NCBI RefSeq assembly: GCF_000276665.1
Contig: NW_004955429.1
Span: 3,700,184-3,764,183 of the forward strand
DNA length: 64,000 nucleotides
Source: Chinchilla lanigera
Lineage: Eukaryota; Chordata; Mammalia; Rodentia; Chinchillidae
Direction of reading: 5' to 3'
The notes beneath the pieces are model-generated. The model worked only from the letters and a program-made list of their open reading frames with translations. It was not told the origin of the DNA and did no database searches. Numbering within the stretch: position 1 is the first letter of the stretch; each line of letters starts with the position of its first letter. The translations under genes were made by a program, and so were the position numbers. Positions 1 to 11,270 of the stretch are shown here, one piece after another.

Positions 1-1510
1 CATATTTTGAAGTCTACTTGGCAATATATACTCAGATACTGAACAGAGCTCATAGAGGTTGGGGAGCAGACAAAGAAGAGACTATTAATTTGGCTTCTCA
101 AATATGTACAAAATAGAATAATTTTAAAAATAGAATATTTTAGCAAGTATAGACTCTCCTCTATTTTGTGGAGGGGCAGAGACAGATACCATTGCATCAC
201 TCAGTAGATACAATGCTGAATGCTTTCAAAGAGTAACGCTTGGGTGGTACGGTGGGCAGAAGCAAAGTTCAGTGCTCTTCCCAAAGCTGCTCACGTAGAA
301 GGTCGGAAGCTCAAGTTTTCTACCTGGTATTTTAAGAATATGAGCAATAGTCTTTATCACAGCAGTTATACTTTCCTCACTGGCTCATCCAGTGTAATTT
401 TCTTCAGTTCAGTAAAATTTGTTGTGAATTATATCACTTTTATGGGTGAATGAGGTGTTATATACCCTTCAGGTTTAGTAAAGGTTGTGAGAATAGTTTT
501 ATTTATAAAATTTTTTTACTGAATAAAAGGAAGGAGGGTAACATGTGTGCAAGATTTTTGATGATGTCTGGGTCTTTAAGGCGTCTTTCTACTATAGCTA
601 CCGTCTTCTACACCTGACAAAGAAAGTTTGCTAAGCAACAATCCACACTGAACAGGTGAAGAATTAGAGCCCATTTCTTATCTCAGTGGAGGACAACACA
701 CCAAGGTAATACTTGAAAATGTCTAATATTAAAACCTTGTATTTAATCCATCCATTTTAACATCTTTTGAAGTAGGAGGCTGAAAATGAGTCATTTAAGT
801 AAAATTATATACATTAAAAGTACTTTTATATAAGATTGTCTTTAAAGGGTCTCTATTCAAAGCACTTCAGTGTGTTCTAAAATTAGTTTTTCTACATTTG
901 GAAAGAGATATTATTCTGTAAAAAGGAAACATTTAGGATTAAAATGCATGCCTTTAAAATTTTTAACCAAAGATGAATTAAAAACTTCAAAAAATAAAAT
1001 GAGTTAAGGCACTTTTACATTTAAGCAATTACTACACGTGTGAGGGGCAATAATTGTATTTATATATCTTTATACAACCATAGTCTAGAATGTATAATTC
1101 AGAATCAACTAAAAGAGATATTAATTGACTAAAAGTATAAATATAAAAAGAACTTTTAAAAATACAAAGTATAGAAATAAGATTTGGGGTTATGTAGATA
1201 CAATGTGCCTGGCAAATCTGCTTCAGAATTCCCAACATAATGCTCTGGAAAACAGAAAAAAGAAATTAAAAGGGGTTATACCTCTAAAAAGTAAAGGCAA
1301 AGATGACAAGATTCCACAGTCTTACTTCTTTGTAGATGGTATCAATTATTTTATTATTATAATAACTTAAATAAAGTGCCATGGCCTTTTTCTCTTGAGC
1401 CAGAAGATCTGAAACTCCCAAAATAACAGGGGAAGATTTTTCTACTCATACTCCTTTACAGAGCTTGACTCTGTGACTCATAGGTTTTTGCTAAACAAAA
1501 TAAATTAAAT
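1..1510. other. AT-rich stretch, nothing recognised
   Basis: I see no gene, RNA gene or repeat family that I can name here. The open frames (longest 81 codons) have no recognisable protein character and look like chance frames in AT-rich DNA. Confidence 0.5.
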
Positions 1511-1638
1511 ATCCTTGGGCAGCTGGGCATAATAGCATGCTCGGGAGGCTGAAGTAGGAGGATTGCCATGAATTCAAGGCCAGCTTGAAATGCATAGTGA
1601 GACCCTGTCTCAAAAAAAAAAAAAAAAATCTTTGGGCA
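1511..1638 (+). repeat. B1 SINE (7SL-derived) with target-site duplication
   Basis: The body runs from about 1522 to 1627 and reads like B1: a GGGAGGCTGAAGTAGGAGGA core, a CAAGGCCAGC segment, and GAGACCCTGTCTC before an A-tail of about 17 bases. It is flanked by an 11-bp duplication, ATCCTTGGGCA on the left and ATCTTTGGGCA on the right, with one mismatch. Part of the left arm is missing between the GCTGGGCATAATAGCA start and the CTCGGGAGG core. It is a non-coding retroposon; B1 copies are transcribed by RNA polymerase III and mobilised by L1. Confidence 0.88.
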
Positions 1639-2905
1639 TGTCCTGATTGCACAGGAACTGGTTCTACATCATCCAATACTGGAACTGTGTAGTCCAGTCT
1701 GTCACCTCTCTGCCCCATCCACTATCTCTCTTCCCAGTCCATTCAAATATTGCAGGTCCAAGAAGCAGCACTCAGAAAAGTGACGCTTGGCCTCCCAGGG
1801 AGCAGTGCAGCAAGCGGGAAAGAGGCCGTGTGCCAGGAGTCTAGTAACAGAAATGATACTGATTCTGTTTATGACCCTGAACTTCACACAGGTAGTTTAT
1901 TGTAGGAAATGTGCAAAAAGGAGCTACACATAAAAGCTGGTGGAAAAAAATGTTTGTTCCCTTGAAGACAGCAGAGATAACTAAATCAGTTTGATCCACG
2001 CAGATAATGGGAACATAAATTTAAGCCTGTCTGCTTGTTTAAAAAGCTCATGCAAAATACATGTTCTTCATGATTACCGAAAAAGCAAACAACAATAAAA
2101 ACCTAAAGCTATGGCCCTGCTTCCAGTTTCTCTCCAGGTGCTCTAAGAGAAACTCCCACATTCCTCTCAGAACGGTGAGTACGGTGATCAAAAATATCAT
2201 CATTTTCTGTTTTGTTATTATAAAAACGGTGACATATCCTAAAATGGGTAGTTAGGATCTATTTCAACAAATTACTGTAAATGTGTAGTTAGAAAGCATT
2301 CATTTAGACCATATAAATGTACCAGGTATGTTGTTTCTGTGCATTTGTGTCATGTCCTGCCCTATCTTACAATGTCAACAGTGTTGATTGTGATTCTTTG
2401 GTTATAATAGTAGGCATGTATCCAGGTCTTAGTATTTTGTACTTTTAATATAATCAGAAGAAAAGGTTAATTTGGAATAAGAAACTACTGTGATAGCTAT
2501 TACAAGGGCTCAGCAAATAGTAAATAATATGTGTCTCATGATGCTGTGAAACAAGGATGGGTTCTTGAGCTTTAGGAATAAGGTGATTTTTTAGGCACAC
2601 ATATTGAGGCTGAAGGAGCTAAACAAGTTTAGAGATTTTAGGAATAAGAGAAGTATAACTAGGGCAATATAATCCTAGGAATTGCTTTGTTGTGCTTTGA
2701 AGCAATGCACAGTGAGGCAGGACCTCTGCAGGTGATGTGCAGTTTGTGCACTGCACACTAGCAAGGATGCTTTGAACACTTTAAGTCAACTACTCTGTAT
2801 CTCAACCATCTTCTGGCAGATGATGATAAAGTGACTTGAGTGATGGATGTAGTTTATACTAGAAGTGGTGCCCTCTTTGGACATGGAGACCTCATCTCTC
2901 TCCCA
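1639..2905. other. Unassigned stretch, nothing recognised
   Basis: No gene or repeat that I can name. Short open frames on both strands show no domain character. Confidence 0.45.
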
Positions 2906-3085
2906 GCAAAGGGATTTAGAGCTGTGCATCTCAGATGTTCCTGTACCAAGGAATCACCAGATCCCATGAAAAGCAAATTGCTCGTCAGCAGAGTTGGGCT
3001 GAAACTGAAGATTCTGTGTTTATGACAAACTCCCAGCAGATGCTGGTGCAGCTGGTCCTCAGCCGTAGTTTGAGTATCCTGGGCT
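2906..3085. mobile_element. MER5A-like hAT remnant (non-autonomous DNA transposon)
   Basis: The order of motifs resembles the MER5A class: GGAATCACCAG near 2950, AAAGCAAATTGCT, GGGCTGAAACTGA, GATGCTGGTGCAGCTGGTCC near 3040, and a terminal GTAGTTTGAGTATCCTGGGC. The copy is strongly diverged and I do not see a clear 8-bp target duplication. It codes for nothing; the 105-codon minus-strand frame over this interval is incidental. Confidence 0.5.
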
Positions 3086-3617
3086 GGCTGACACCAGCAA
3101 AATACAAAGGGAAGCCTGACAGCACAGATAACTAAGTCTTTCAGTTCTATCTGTGCTGACAGCAGGAACATAAATTTAAAACTTTTGGATGTTCCCCTAA
3201 AAATGTGACTAATGATGTAGTTTATTTGTAAGCTGAAATAACTCTCAGAGAGGTAAAAGATCTTTCTCTTGGGAAAGAGACATGGTCACAAACGAATGAG
3301 CTCTGAATATATTTAATGATTTACTGGTTTAGGTTTTTTCTTCTATTTTTTATAACAGACAAAAAACAGTACAAGAGTTGATAAATAGAGTGGTAAGCAA
3401 ATACCATTAGAAAGTAGGAGACTTTACACCACTTTATTCAGACTACAAACTATTTGTAACAGACACCTTTGAAAGATTTGTTTGGATTGCTAGAAGAATT
3501 ATATACCTTGTTTACCACTAAAAAATCACATATACACAGAATGAATTAATTGGCTTAAGAAGTGAAACTATATATAAGTGGGGCAAGAGAAAGAGCTTTG
3601 CTAAAACAAAAAATACA
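3086..3617. other. Unassigned stretch, nothing recognised
   Basis: AT-rich sequence with no recognisable gene or repeat. Confidence 0.45.
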
Positions 3618-3746
3618 TTAAAATTAAACAAACTGCTGGGGATTTAGCTCAGTGGCACAGCACCTGCCTGGAAAGCGCAAGGTCATGAGTTCGATTTCTG
3701 GTACCAGAACACCCCCCCCAAAAAAATAAGTTTAAAATTAAACAAA
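3618..3746 (+). repeat. ID SINE with 15-bp exact target-site duplication
   Basis: The tRNA-derived body (about 3633-3731) begins CTGGGGATTTAGCTCAGTGG, containing the pol III A box, and carries the B box GAGTTCGATTTC followed by a GGTACCAG-type 3' end and a C/A-rich tail. The 15-bp duplication TTAAAATTAAACAAA lies at 3618-3632 and again at 3732-3746 without mismatch, so insertion was fairly recent. The sequence is close to the other well-preserved ID copies at 6696, 34246 and 38489. Confidence 0.93.
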
Positions 3747-3844
3747 ATTCATTTTTAAAATAATGCAAAAATATCCATTCACTACCTGTTAAGAAGTGAG
3801 GACTATTGTACAATGCAGTGAGTAAAACAAGGAATTTTTGAGTT

Positions 3845-3960
3845 AGTTGCACTAAATTTCAGGGCAGACCTGAGCACTAAGGAGACAGATAACTTGAGAC
3901 AAACTCTTTAAACTCTCTGGGTTTCAGTTTCCTCAACAGTATAATGAAGATAGTGTTTGT
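3845..3960 (+). repeat. MIR SINE fragment
   Basis: The segment AACTTGAGACAAACTCTTTA, followed by a CTCTCTGGGTTTCAGTTTCC block and a short CAACAGTATAATGAAGAT, matches the MIR core and downstream region in order. It is an ancient, non-coding copy. Confidence 0.7.
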
Positions 3961-4214
3961 GGAAGCACTTAACCAACCACAGAACCACAGAGAAATGCCA
4001 GTTTTATTATTCACCTGTAAGAATCACTTTTGATATTTGTACCACTAGAGTTCACAATCTGTTTAGTCTTCTACATATATTATCAAATACAAACAGAAAA
4101 GAAGATTCTGTGGGCAGTGGAGTTGAGAAGGAAGGGTATAGGGAAAACTAAAGAAAAGACAGACAAATCAAACTTCCTTAAATCGAAGCAGGAACATGAT
4201 GGATAGAAGCAGGG

Positions 4215-4560
4215 CAGCCAATATGTATTTGTTATGTGTTTGTATATAACAAGTAGTCATAGCTGTTTAAAATAATACTCATTTCTCACCCACAGTTCCA
4301 GCAGGTAAGCAGTACAGGAACTGCCAGCCCAGGTTGCAGGATGGTGATCAGGTTGTTGGTCAGGGTTGGAGTTTCATCTGAAGGTTCAGCTGGGAAAGGG
4401 CACATTTCCAGGATCATGTGTGTGTTATGAGAGTTCACTTCCCCAAAGGCGGAACAACTGGGGCTCTCTGTCTTTGCTGGCTCTCGGCTGAAGGATGCTT
4501 TCAGCTCCCTGCAGGTGGAACTCTTCAACATGGCAACTTGCTCATCAAAGCTAGTAATAT
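4215..4560 (-). mobile_element. MaLR-type solo LTR fragment (MLT1-like)
   Basis: On the minus strand this reads from CCTGCAGGGAGCTGAAAGC through CTTCAGATGAAACTCCAACC and a CTGACCAACAACCTGATCACC block to CTGCTGGAACTGTGGGTGAG, then an AT-rich end. That order matches the MLT1 class of MaLR LTRs. The 81-codon minus-strand frame at 4286-4531 is inside it and is not a gene. Confidence 0.5.
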
Positions 4561-4687
4561 GGAAGTTGTAATCTTTTGTAACTTCATCATCAATTGATAG
4601 TGTCTCAATGATGTGTTTTATTGATTATAATCAGGTGTACCCCCAGATGCATGGCATATGCTGTAAAATTTAATACTTGTCTTATTG

Positions 4688-4853
4688 GGTTTCATTTTTT
4701 TTTTGAGACCAGCTCTCACTGTGTAGTTCAGACTGGCCTTAAACTCACTGTGTAGCCCAGGCTGGTCTTGAACTTGCTGCAATCTTCCTGCCTCAGTCTC
4801 CCAAATGCTGGGATTGCAGTTGTGCACCACAACACCCTGCTAGGTTTCAGTTT
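4688..4853 (-). repeat. B1 SINE
   Basis: The minus strand carries a B1 body ending in an A-tail, seen as the T run near 4697-4706. Diagnostic pieces on the plus strand are GAGACCAGCTCTCACTGTGT, CTGTGTAGCCCAGGCTGGTC, CTGCCTCAGTCTCCCAAATG and CTGGGATTGCAG. A GTGTAG-containing block occurs twice, suggesting the internal duplication seen in rodent B1. The flanks GGTTTCATTTT and GGTTTCAGTTT look like a mismatched target duplication. Confidence 0.9.
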
Positions 4854-4859
4854 CACTTT

Positions 4860-5225
4860 CATCCTATTTTTCTTTATTTTTTCCCTATTCATTTCTTTGG
4901 AATAGGAATTTTAACCCTATGCCATCTTATCTTAGAAATAGGGAAACTCTTTTGATTTCTATAGGAGCAAATAGCTGAGTCTGCTTACAGTCTCAGATTC
5001 TTTGGACTCGAAATTTGGACCAGTACTGGAACAGTTAACACTTTGACATGTCTTGGAGATGAATTGGGTGCATTTTGGATTATGAAATGAATATGATCTT
5101 TCAGGGGTCAGAAAGAGTATCCTACATCTGGATCTGGAATGTTCCCTAAGGCTCATTTCTAACAGGCTTTGTTCCCAGCTTGGTAGTTTAGGGTACTTGG
5201 TACTTAGTACTAGTGTACTATCAGG
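4860..5225. other. Unassigned stretch, nothing recognised
   Basis: No recognisable gene or repeat. Confidence 0.4.
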
Positions 5226-5534
5226 TACAGTGGAAATTTTAAGAGGTGATGCCTAGTGAGAGATCTTCTAATCATGTGGGGCATGCCCTTGAAGGGCATA
5301 GGAGGACTCCAGCCTCTGGTTCTTCCTTTCTCTTTTAAATCCAGATGATGAGCTGAGTGCCATTTCTATGCCATGTGATCTCCACCATGATGTTCCACCT
5401 TACCACAGACCCAAAAACAACAAGGCTAACTGACCATGGACAAAAACCTCCAGCACTGTGAGCCAAAACAAACCTCTCTTCTCTTATAAGTTGATTATCT
5501 CAGGTATTTCATTGTAGTAATGGAAATAATACAG
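5226..5534 (+). mobile_element. LTR-like repeat, MaLR type, partial
   Basis: It contains GATGCCTAGTGAGAGATCTT, GGGCATGCCCTTGAAGGGCA, CTCCACCATGATGTTCCACC, GTGAGCCAAAACAAACC and ends near AATAATACAG. The same order of blocks is seen in the copy at 21086-21437. This is the usual 3' part of MaLR-like LTRs ending near ACTAATACAG. The family name is not certain and the 5' portion is missing. Confidence 0.55.
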
Positions 5535-5539
5535 TTACT

Positions 5540-5665
5540 ACCATCCCTGTTTTACCCATGGGGAAAAGCAATGGCACAGCTAAGATCAAGAACATACGCA
5601 AGGCCACATAGCTAGATGTAGCAGAGCTGGGGTTTAACTCAGGTTGAGGGTGGAGCCCAAGCTCA
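5540..5665 (-). repeat. MIR SINE fragment
   Basis: In the order TTTTACCCATGGGGAAA, CAATGGCACAGCTAAGATCA, GGCCACATAGCTAGATG and CAGAGCTGGGGTTTAACTCA, this is the antisense of the MIR core and 5' region. It abuts the end of the upstream LTR. Confidence 0.75.
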
Positions 5666-6020
5666 TCATCACTATTCGTTCCTGCTTGCTCTTACACAGG
5701 AAATACGGAGTAGAAAGGAAAACGTGGAGGCTGGCTGTTGTAGAATGCCTCACGCTCCCGCAGTATTGCCAACTTTTTCGGTGCACTGAAGACAGTGGAG
5801 ATGAGCTAAATAGTACTATGTACATGGCAAAATATTTTTCAAGTAAAAAAATGAAAAGTATAGCTAAAGATAAAGAATGTGGTCAATAAATGGGTAAATA
5901 AATGTTTTAAAACTGCAATAATTTATGACGAGATATTTTGAAAGCAAAAAAGTGACATCCCACAGATTGAGCTATGCAGTGAGAAAGATGTAGCCAAAAT
6001 CATGGGAAAACTTACAAACC
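5666..6020. other. Unassigned stretch, nothing recognised
   Basis: The 81-codon plus-strand frame at 5644-5889 starts in the MIR and has no recognisable domains, so it is not called as a gene. Confidence 0.4.
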
Positions 6021-6024
6021 AGGA

Positions 6025-6125
6025 ACCAATTCAGTGATTTCCAACGTTGACTGAGCATCAGAATCACCTATGGTGGTTTAAAAATGTATGGAAGTCCATG
6101 TTTTCTTCAGGGAAACTTTGGATTC
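6025..6125 (+). mobile_element. MER5-like hAT remnant, partial
   Basis: GAGCATCAGAATCACCTATG followed by a GGTGGTTTAAAA stretch resembles the 5' half of a MER5 element. The 3' half is not visible. Confidence 0.45.
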
Positions 6126-6152
6126 TAAAGAGCTAGGGGATACACTGTAACA

Positions 6153-6177
6153 GTCTCTCTCTCTCTCTCTCTCTCTC
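6153..6177. repeat. (TC)n microsatellite
   Basis: About 12 TC units, followed by an interrupted pyrimidine-rich tail to about 6206. Confidence 0.95.
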
Positions 6178-6369
6178 CTCTTCCTCCCTGCTCTCCCCTC
6201 TCTTTCAGAAATCCATAGTTGTTTTTAACTTAATGAGAGCTGCTGGGACTAGTTTCCAGCCCAGAATCAAGGCTCACATGGAACAGGGATAGCCAAAGTT
6301 CAAACTACGCCTCAGAAAGGCTAAGGAGAACATCTGGAAACTAGTAACATGCAGCAAGAATTCTACTTC

Positions 6370-6960
6370 TAGAAAACTTCCCTATATATCCACTAGCACA
6401 AAATACAGTATGCAAACAGATACATCCAAGAACAATTGCTCAACTAGTGCTTGCAAGGATAAAAACAGAGAAGCAAACCATTCTTCACTGGTAGGAGACA
6501 GGTTAAAAACTGTAATTCATGCAATCTCCGTACAGTGAAAAACCATGGTATTCAAAACAAGTAAATCTCATTCTGTTGCTATGAAAACATCTGTGAAACA
6601 TTGCTGAATGCTAAGAAAGTCGCAGGACAGTATTAAAATCTTATTGCCAACATTACAGCAAAAGGAAGGTCTGTATGTACACTCAATAAATTGTTTTTTG
6701 TTGTTGTTGTTGTTTTTTTTTTTTTTTGGTTTTTCTCCGGTACCAGGAACCAAACTCACGACTTTGTGCTTGCCAGGCAGGCGGTTTGCCGCTGAGCTAA
6801 ATCCCCAGCCCTCAATAGACTGTTAAAAACTACTTCTTGACAGATGGACTGGGGAGTGAGAAGACAAGGGGAGAGTGGGGGATTTTGCTCAAATGCTTTG
6901 GCCTTAATTGATACTTTCTACAATAAGATCTATCACTTTTATTATGAAAGGATTTAAAAT
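6370..6960 (+). mobile_element. Old L1 3' end, interrupted by an ID SINE
   Basis: Text such as CTTCACTGGTAGGAGACAGG, TGCAATCTCCGTACAGTG and GAACATTGCTGAATGCTAAG-like stretches recalls the 3' untranslated region of ancient mammalian L1 (L1M). The ID element at 6696-6810 splits it. The downstream piece through GATACTTTCTACAATAAG may be the continuation. Confidence 0.4.
6682..6824 (-). repeat. ID SINE with imperfect 14-bp target duplication
   Basis: On the minus strand the element (6696-6810) starts GGCTGGGGATTTAGCTCAGC and ends in GGTACCGG plus an A-rich tail, seen here as TTG and T runs. The flanks CTCAATAAATTGTT (6682-6695) and CTCAATAGACTGTT (6811-6824) are a target duplication with two differences, so this copy is older than the ID insertions at 34246 and 38489. 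Confidence 0.92.
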
Positions 6961-7753
6961 GCACTAAAGAATTTCCAACTGTTTCACTGAAATGACTATA
7001 AACGTCTGGCTCTGAACACAGGAAGTAGAGGGTGCCTTCTAAGGTAAAAATGGAGAAAGTGGTAGATACACTATCTATGAGGTAACATTATTAGAGAAGG
7101 CAAGATACAGAAAATGACCCAAGGGAAACTAGAGAATCTTAAGAACCTCACTCCTCAATAAACACAAGGACTAAGAAGTCACACAAACAGAGTGGAACTT
7201 CAGCACTTTGAGAAGGGAGAAAAGGAATTAACAGAAACAATACATAACAAAATGATTACAAGCAAAATCTGTTTTACAGGTCAGACCTCTCCCTGCACCC
7301 TGTCAGTGTGCCATCCCTGGTCCTTAGGGGACCCCGTGCCCAGCAGTACTCCATCTATTCACCTTACATCGTTGCACATCCTGCCCATGGCTAGTCTCAC
7401 ACAGACATTCACTGGGAAGAAACTCATCTCTCTGTATAGAGTCCAAAGGTTCATATCAATAGCCTGCCCGCTTCCCAATTTGGCTGAAGAAAGTGAGCAA
7501 AACACAGAAAACAATAGATTCCATAAACCACAGTTTAAACTAAAAGCCTAACATACTAATCATGCAAATGACTGTCACAACCCAGGCTCAGAACTGGCCT
7601 GTTAGTCATATGTCTCCATCTATGGAGAAGTTACCACTGCCTGTACCACTGTCAGTGTCCTGCACAGGAATAAGAATGTTAAGTCAGCCCTCCAAATCTG
7701 AAGGTTCCACATCACATACTAAACCATCTATTGGCTGAAAATATCGGAAAATA
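6961..7753. other. Unassigned stretch, nothing recognised
   Basis: A 119-codon plus-strand frame at 7192-7551 has no recognisable motif, signal peptide or domain. I do not call it a gene. Confidence 0.4.
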
Positions 7754-7754
7754 A

Positions 7755-7847
7755 AACATTGTGCAGGGAGCTGGTTCAGGGATAGAGTGCTAGCCTGTCA
7801 TGGGCAAGGCCCTGAGTTTGATTCCTAACAGTAAAAAAAATATTGTG
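7755..7847 (+). repeat. ID-like SINE, diverged
   Basis: GGGAGCTGGTTCAGGGATAG, then GCAAGGCCCTGAGTTTGATT and an A-tail, is a tRNA-derived ID body (about 7764-7838). Short flanks AACATTGTG and AATATTGTG look like a 9-bp target duplication with one mismatch. Confidence 0.8.
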
Positions 7848-8094
7848 TCCATGCTGAACATGTATAGACCTTTTTTCTCACCTGTGCTCACTAGATGATA
7901 CAATATAACAAGTATTTACATAGCATCTATGTCGTATCAGGGACTATTAAGAATGTAGAGATAAAGTACACTGAGAATGTGCATAGGCTGCACAAGGAAC
8001 ATGAGTATCTGCCCTGGATTTAGTCTCCTCAGGAACCCCTGGAACCAATCCCCCGCAAATACCAAGGAACAACTGTATTTCTTGAGAGGCAAAG

Positions 8095-8230
8095 TGGGAT
8101 GGTAGAAGGTGTATGGATTTGGAGACACAGAGACTTCTCTGCCACTTAATAAATGCATGACCTTGAGCCATTTGTTCTGATCATCTCCTCCCTCGCCTGG
8201 AAAGGTAAATTAATAAATCTTTTCTTCTCT
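8095..8230 (+). repeat. MIR SINE
   Basis: GTATGGATTTGGAGACACAG, then CTCTGCCACTTAATAAATGC and a CATGACCTTGAGCCATTTG block, follows the MIR core in order. The minus-strand frames overlapping it are incidental. Confidence 0.8.
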
Positions 8231-9985
8231 GCTCCCACAGGATGAGAACTAGGTATGGAAAAGCACTATGCTAACTAGAGTGATATAATTATTCCTCCCA
8301 CATTTTTACCTTAAAGACTCAGGGAAAACCACCTTTATTTTCTGTTTAAAGTGAAGATCAGGCAATTCTACCACATCCTTGTGAATTCTCTCTCTGTGGC
8401 AAATTAAATAATATCAAATTCCTACGCCGAGGGCGTTCTTTGCCGGCTTGCCTCAGTCTGACTCATGGGCCCAACCAGTTTGAAAGGGCACGTTCTTACA
8501 ACTCAGTGTCAAATAAAAGGGCTGAAAATCAATATCAAAATATAACTATAGGTTGCCATAAAAGCTCTTCAGAATTCTGCAGTCAGCAATAACCAATAGG
8601 TTTTCTCAACATATTTTTAATCCTCCTTCTATTCACTTCTGTCTTCTATAGATTTTTGCTGAACGCATGCACACTACCAATAATAAACACATAGCACTTT
8701 TCACTGTTTATTACATACTTAATTTTCTGTTTTCCTAGACTGAGACACGGAGGACGTAAGTGTAGTCCCAAGCAAATGTAGCTTGGAGAGGGCAAGAGAC
8801 TGCCTTAAATTTTCAACATTTTTGCAGGTTTTTCCCTTTCATAATGAAAATTGTTTTGTCACCCAAAGTTGTGTTGCCTTGTTGGAAAAAGACAGATTCC
8901 TAATTGACATAGGGCCGAAGCATTTCAAAGTCAGTATAATTCAAGTGGTTAGCTATCCTCTATGTTTAGACACAGACTTTCTCCTTTGATTTCATAAAAC
9001 AGGCCCCGGCCATCCATGACTCTCAGCAGCTGAACTTTAAGGTACAAGAGCGTCCGCTGGCTGGTGTCTGTCCCTTCCACTCCTGGGCTTATCTTCTCAG
9101 TTTAGTACACTCCACCTTCTGGCTCCTTTGCTGCCTTACCCTACTGGCTTTCACCGGCAGTATTCTTTAGCGGTTTGCACCCTTAGCCACACTTTATATC
9201 TTGGTACCAACTATCCTCCAGCTGAAATCTCTTTCTCTTTCAGAAAAGGTCACTTTCCCTGCCTCCTCATGACTTTACATCAATGACCCGCAATCCTAAA
9301 TATAATCAGGTCTTCCATCTGCTGATGGATCTCCCTATTTTTGCAAACCTACTGTGTCCCTCTCCTACAGTTTCCCTTTCTCTGCTACATAGCCCAGTCC
9401 CACGATGGATACTTCAGTGGTATTTCTGCCCTTATTCTCTGTACATCATTTCTATCCATCAGCTGCAGCTGGCCCACACAGGTTGCTGGTGCTGTTACTG
9501 GAATGCCGGACCTGACAGAAGGAAACATTGGAACTCCCTCAATGAACTTTCATTTACATCGGTGTTTTTATATCAGCTGAAACCTCGGCATATTTAACAT
9601 CATTTTCCTTGTCCTGGTCAATTCGCTATTGAGCATCCATTCTTTGTAGAGTTCTTCTATCTTTGGCTTAGGAGGTTTTTTTTCTATATCTTTTTATTTT
9701 ATTTATATTAAGACAATCTTAAGCCTACAGAAAACTTCCAAGCAGTGTTAAAAAACAGTATAAAAGTAGAGTGAACTCTGGTGCTAATGAAATCCAAGTG
9801 CCTTGGCGTGTGCCTTAAGCATTCTGATTTGACTCCTCAGATGCCCACCTCTTGTCCTACCCATGTCCTATGCCTCTGCATTATCTTCTACGCTGGCCTG
9901 ACTTTCTCTCTTGACTATACCTCTGCTGTTCATTTACCTCACATTGAAATGTTCTTTCATTCTTTTTTTTTTTTAATGTTCTTTC
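8231..9985. other. Unassigned stretch, C-rich in its second half
   Basis: From about 8990 to 9660 the sequence is richer in C than its surroundings and carries overlapping frames of 104 and 79 codons at 9283-9597. I recognise neither a protein domain nor a repeat family. The stretch at about 9690-9985 may contain old L1 3' sequence but I cannot assign it. Confidence 0.35.
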
Positions 9986-9989
9986 ATTG

Positions 9990-10640
9990 TATTCTTAGTA
10001 AACTCCTACTCATTCTTTTTAAAACTACAATTAGTAACACATATTAATCGCACAAATTAATAAATTTCACTGTGACAATTATATACATGCACATCCAGTG
10101 CCTTAATCACATCTGCCTTCCTTCTAGCATCTCCTGCCTTCCCTTCTCTCCTCCTCCCCTATCTCCTTCTGTTTCACTGGTAATCTCTTCTTCCAGTGTA
10201 CGGCCATGTTATTTATTTATTTTTTTTTGGTTTCCAAAACATGTGAAACTTGCCTTTCTGAGTGTGACTCATTTCACTTAATAGGATGTATTAATATGTT
10301 CCTTCTGTTTTTCCATAGATGACATAATTTCATCTTTGTGGCATATATATCATATATATGTGTATATATAACATATATATCTCATATTTTCTTCATCCAT
10401 ACATCTGTTGATGGGCATGTAGGCTGACAGCACACCTTACATATTGTGAACAGACCTGTAATGAGCATGTTATACAGTCCATTCTCCATATTTTTGGAAG
10501 TTTTCTGTATAAAGTACAGACCTGATAACATCCCAGTCCTGCTTAGCAATCATTTTGGCTTTTTTAAAATTGAAGTCTACATTGTGTATAATGGAGCACA
10601 ATGTGCTTTCTTATACGGCTTTACCCTCGTTATTAGTTCT
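9990..10640 (-). mobile_element. L1 3' untranslated region, old copy
   Basis: On the plus strand this reads as the antisense of an L1 3' end: AGTGTGACTCATTTCACTTA, CCATACATCTGTTGATGGGC and TGTGAACAGACCTGTAATGA in that order. A short AT-rich low-complexity island of TATATA units at about 10342-10384 lies within. The 127-codon frame starting at 10446 begins inside this repeat. Confidence 0.6.
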
Positions 10641-10649
10641 CTTTTCCAG

Positions 10650-10960
10650 CACCATCTAACATGCATCCATGCTGTGGCCACAAGCATTTCAGAGTCCCAA
10701 ACAAACACACTTGACCTCCACAACTCTGCCTATCTCTGTGCTATTCATCCTGCAGGCTTCTCTTTTTCCTTTGCCAGAAACTCTTTTGCTCCTTATCCCC
10801 AGAGAGTGAATACGTGTTCCTTTCTATAGCCTTTCCTGCATTACCATAGGTAGGAGCCCCTTTCTCTGCTTCTGGAGCCTTTTGTGCTACATTTATTACG
10901 GAACACTGTGCTGCACTGCATTACAATGCTACTGTCATTCCTCCCCTGGCAATAGGTTCA
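10650..10960 (+). mobile_element. L2-like LINE fragment
   Basis: Pyrimidine-rich text with CTGCAGGCTTCTCTTTTTCC, TTTGCCAGAAACTCTTTTGC and GCACTGCATTACAATGCTAC resembles the L2 3' region. It is diverged and this is a modest call. Confidence 0.4.
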
Positions 10961-10986
10961 GTGTACACTCAGGAAAAGAAGGATAG

Positions 10987-11061
10987 AAGGAAGGAAAGAA
11001 GGAAGGAAGGAAGGGAGGAAGGAAGGAAGGAAGGAAGGAAGGAAGGAAGGAAGGAAAGAAC
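10987..11061. repeat. (GGAA)n microsatellite
   Basis: A purine-only tract of GGAA/GAAG units interrupted by a few AAAG and GGGA variants. Open frames crossing it (103 codons on plus, 61 on minus) are made of repeat. Confidence 0.95.
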
Positions 11062-11131
11062 GAAGATGGGAAGGTGTTTCTCATTTAGGATCTCAGTTGT
11101 AAATTCTATGGGCTTTTTAGGTTTAACAAAC

Positions 11132-11270
11132 CAAATGCTCTCAGCCAGGTGCACACCTGTAATCGCAGGACTTGGGAGGCTGAGGCAGGAGGACTGCTGT
11201 GAATTTGAGGGCAGCCTGAACTACACAGTGAAACCCTGTCTGAAAAAACTAAAAACAAAACAAACGCTTT
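11132..11270 (+). repeat. B1 SINE
   Basis: AGCCAGGTGCACACCTGTAA, GGGAGGCTGAGGCAGGAGGA, then CTACACAGTGAAACCCTGTC and an A-rich tail mark a B1 body. CAAATGCTCT (11132-11141) and CAAACGCTTT (11261-11270) look like a target duplication with two differences. Confidence 0.92.

Noticed and set aside
3633..3731. tRNA gene, because of intact A and B boxes
   Set aside because: The body is an ID SINE with target duplication and A-rich tail and lacks a full cloverleaf 3' half.
7192..7551. 119-codon frame as a possible small protein
   Set aside because: No motif, no homology that I recognise, and no promoter or polyadenylation context.
9283..9597. 104-codon frame in a C-rich stretch as a possible gene
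   Set aside because: No recognisable domain, signal or splice context, and a second overlapping frame of 79 codons is equally open.
10446..10829. 127-codon frame as a gene
   Set aside because: It begins in an L1 3' UTR and continues into L2-like sequence.
10976..11061. CRISPR-like array or other regular spaced repeats
   Set aside because: The repeat is a simple tetranucleotide with no spacers, and the host is a mammal.
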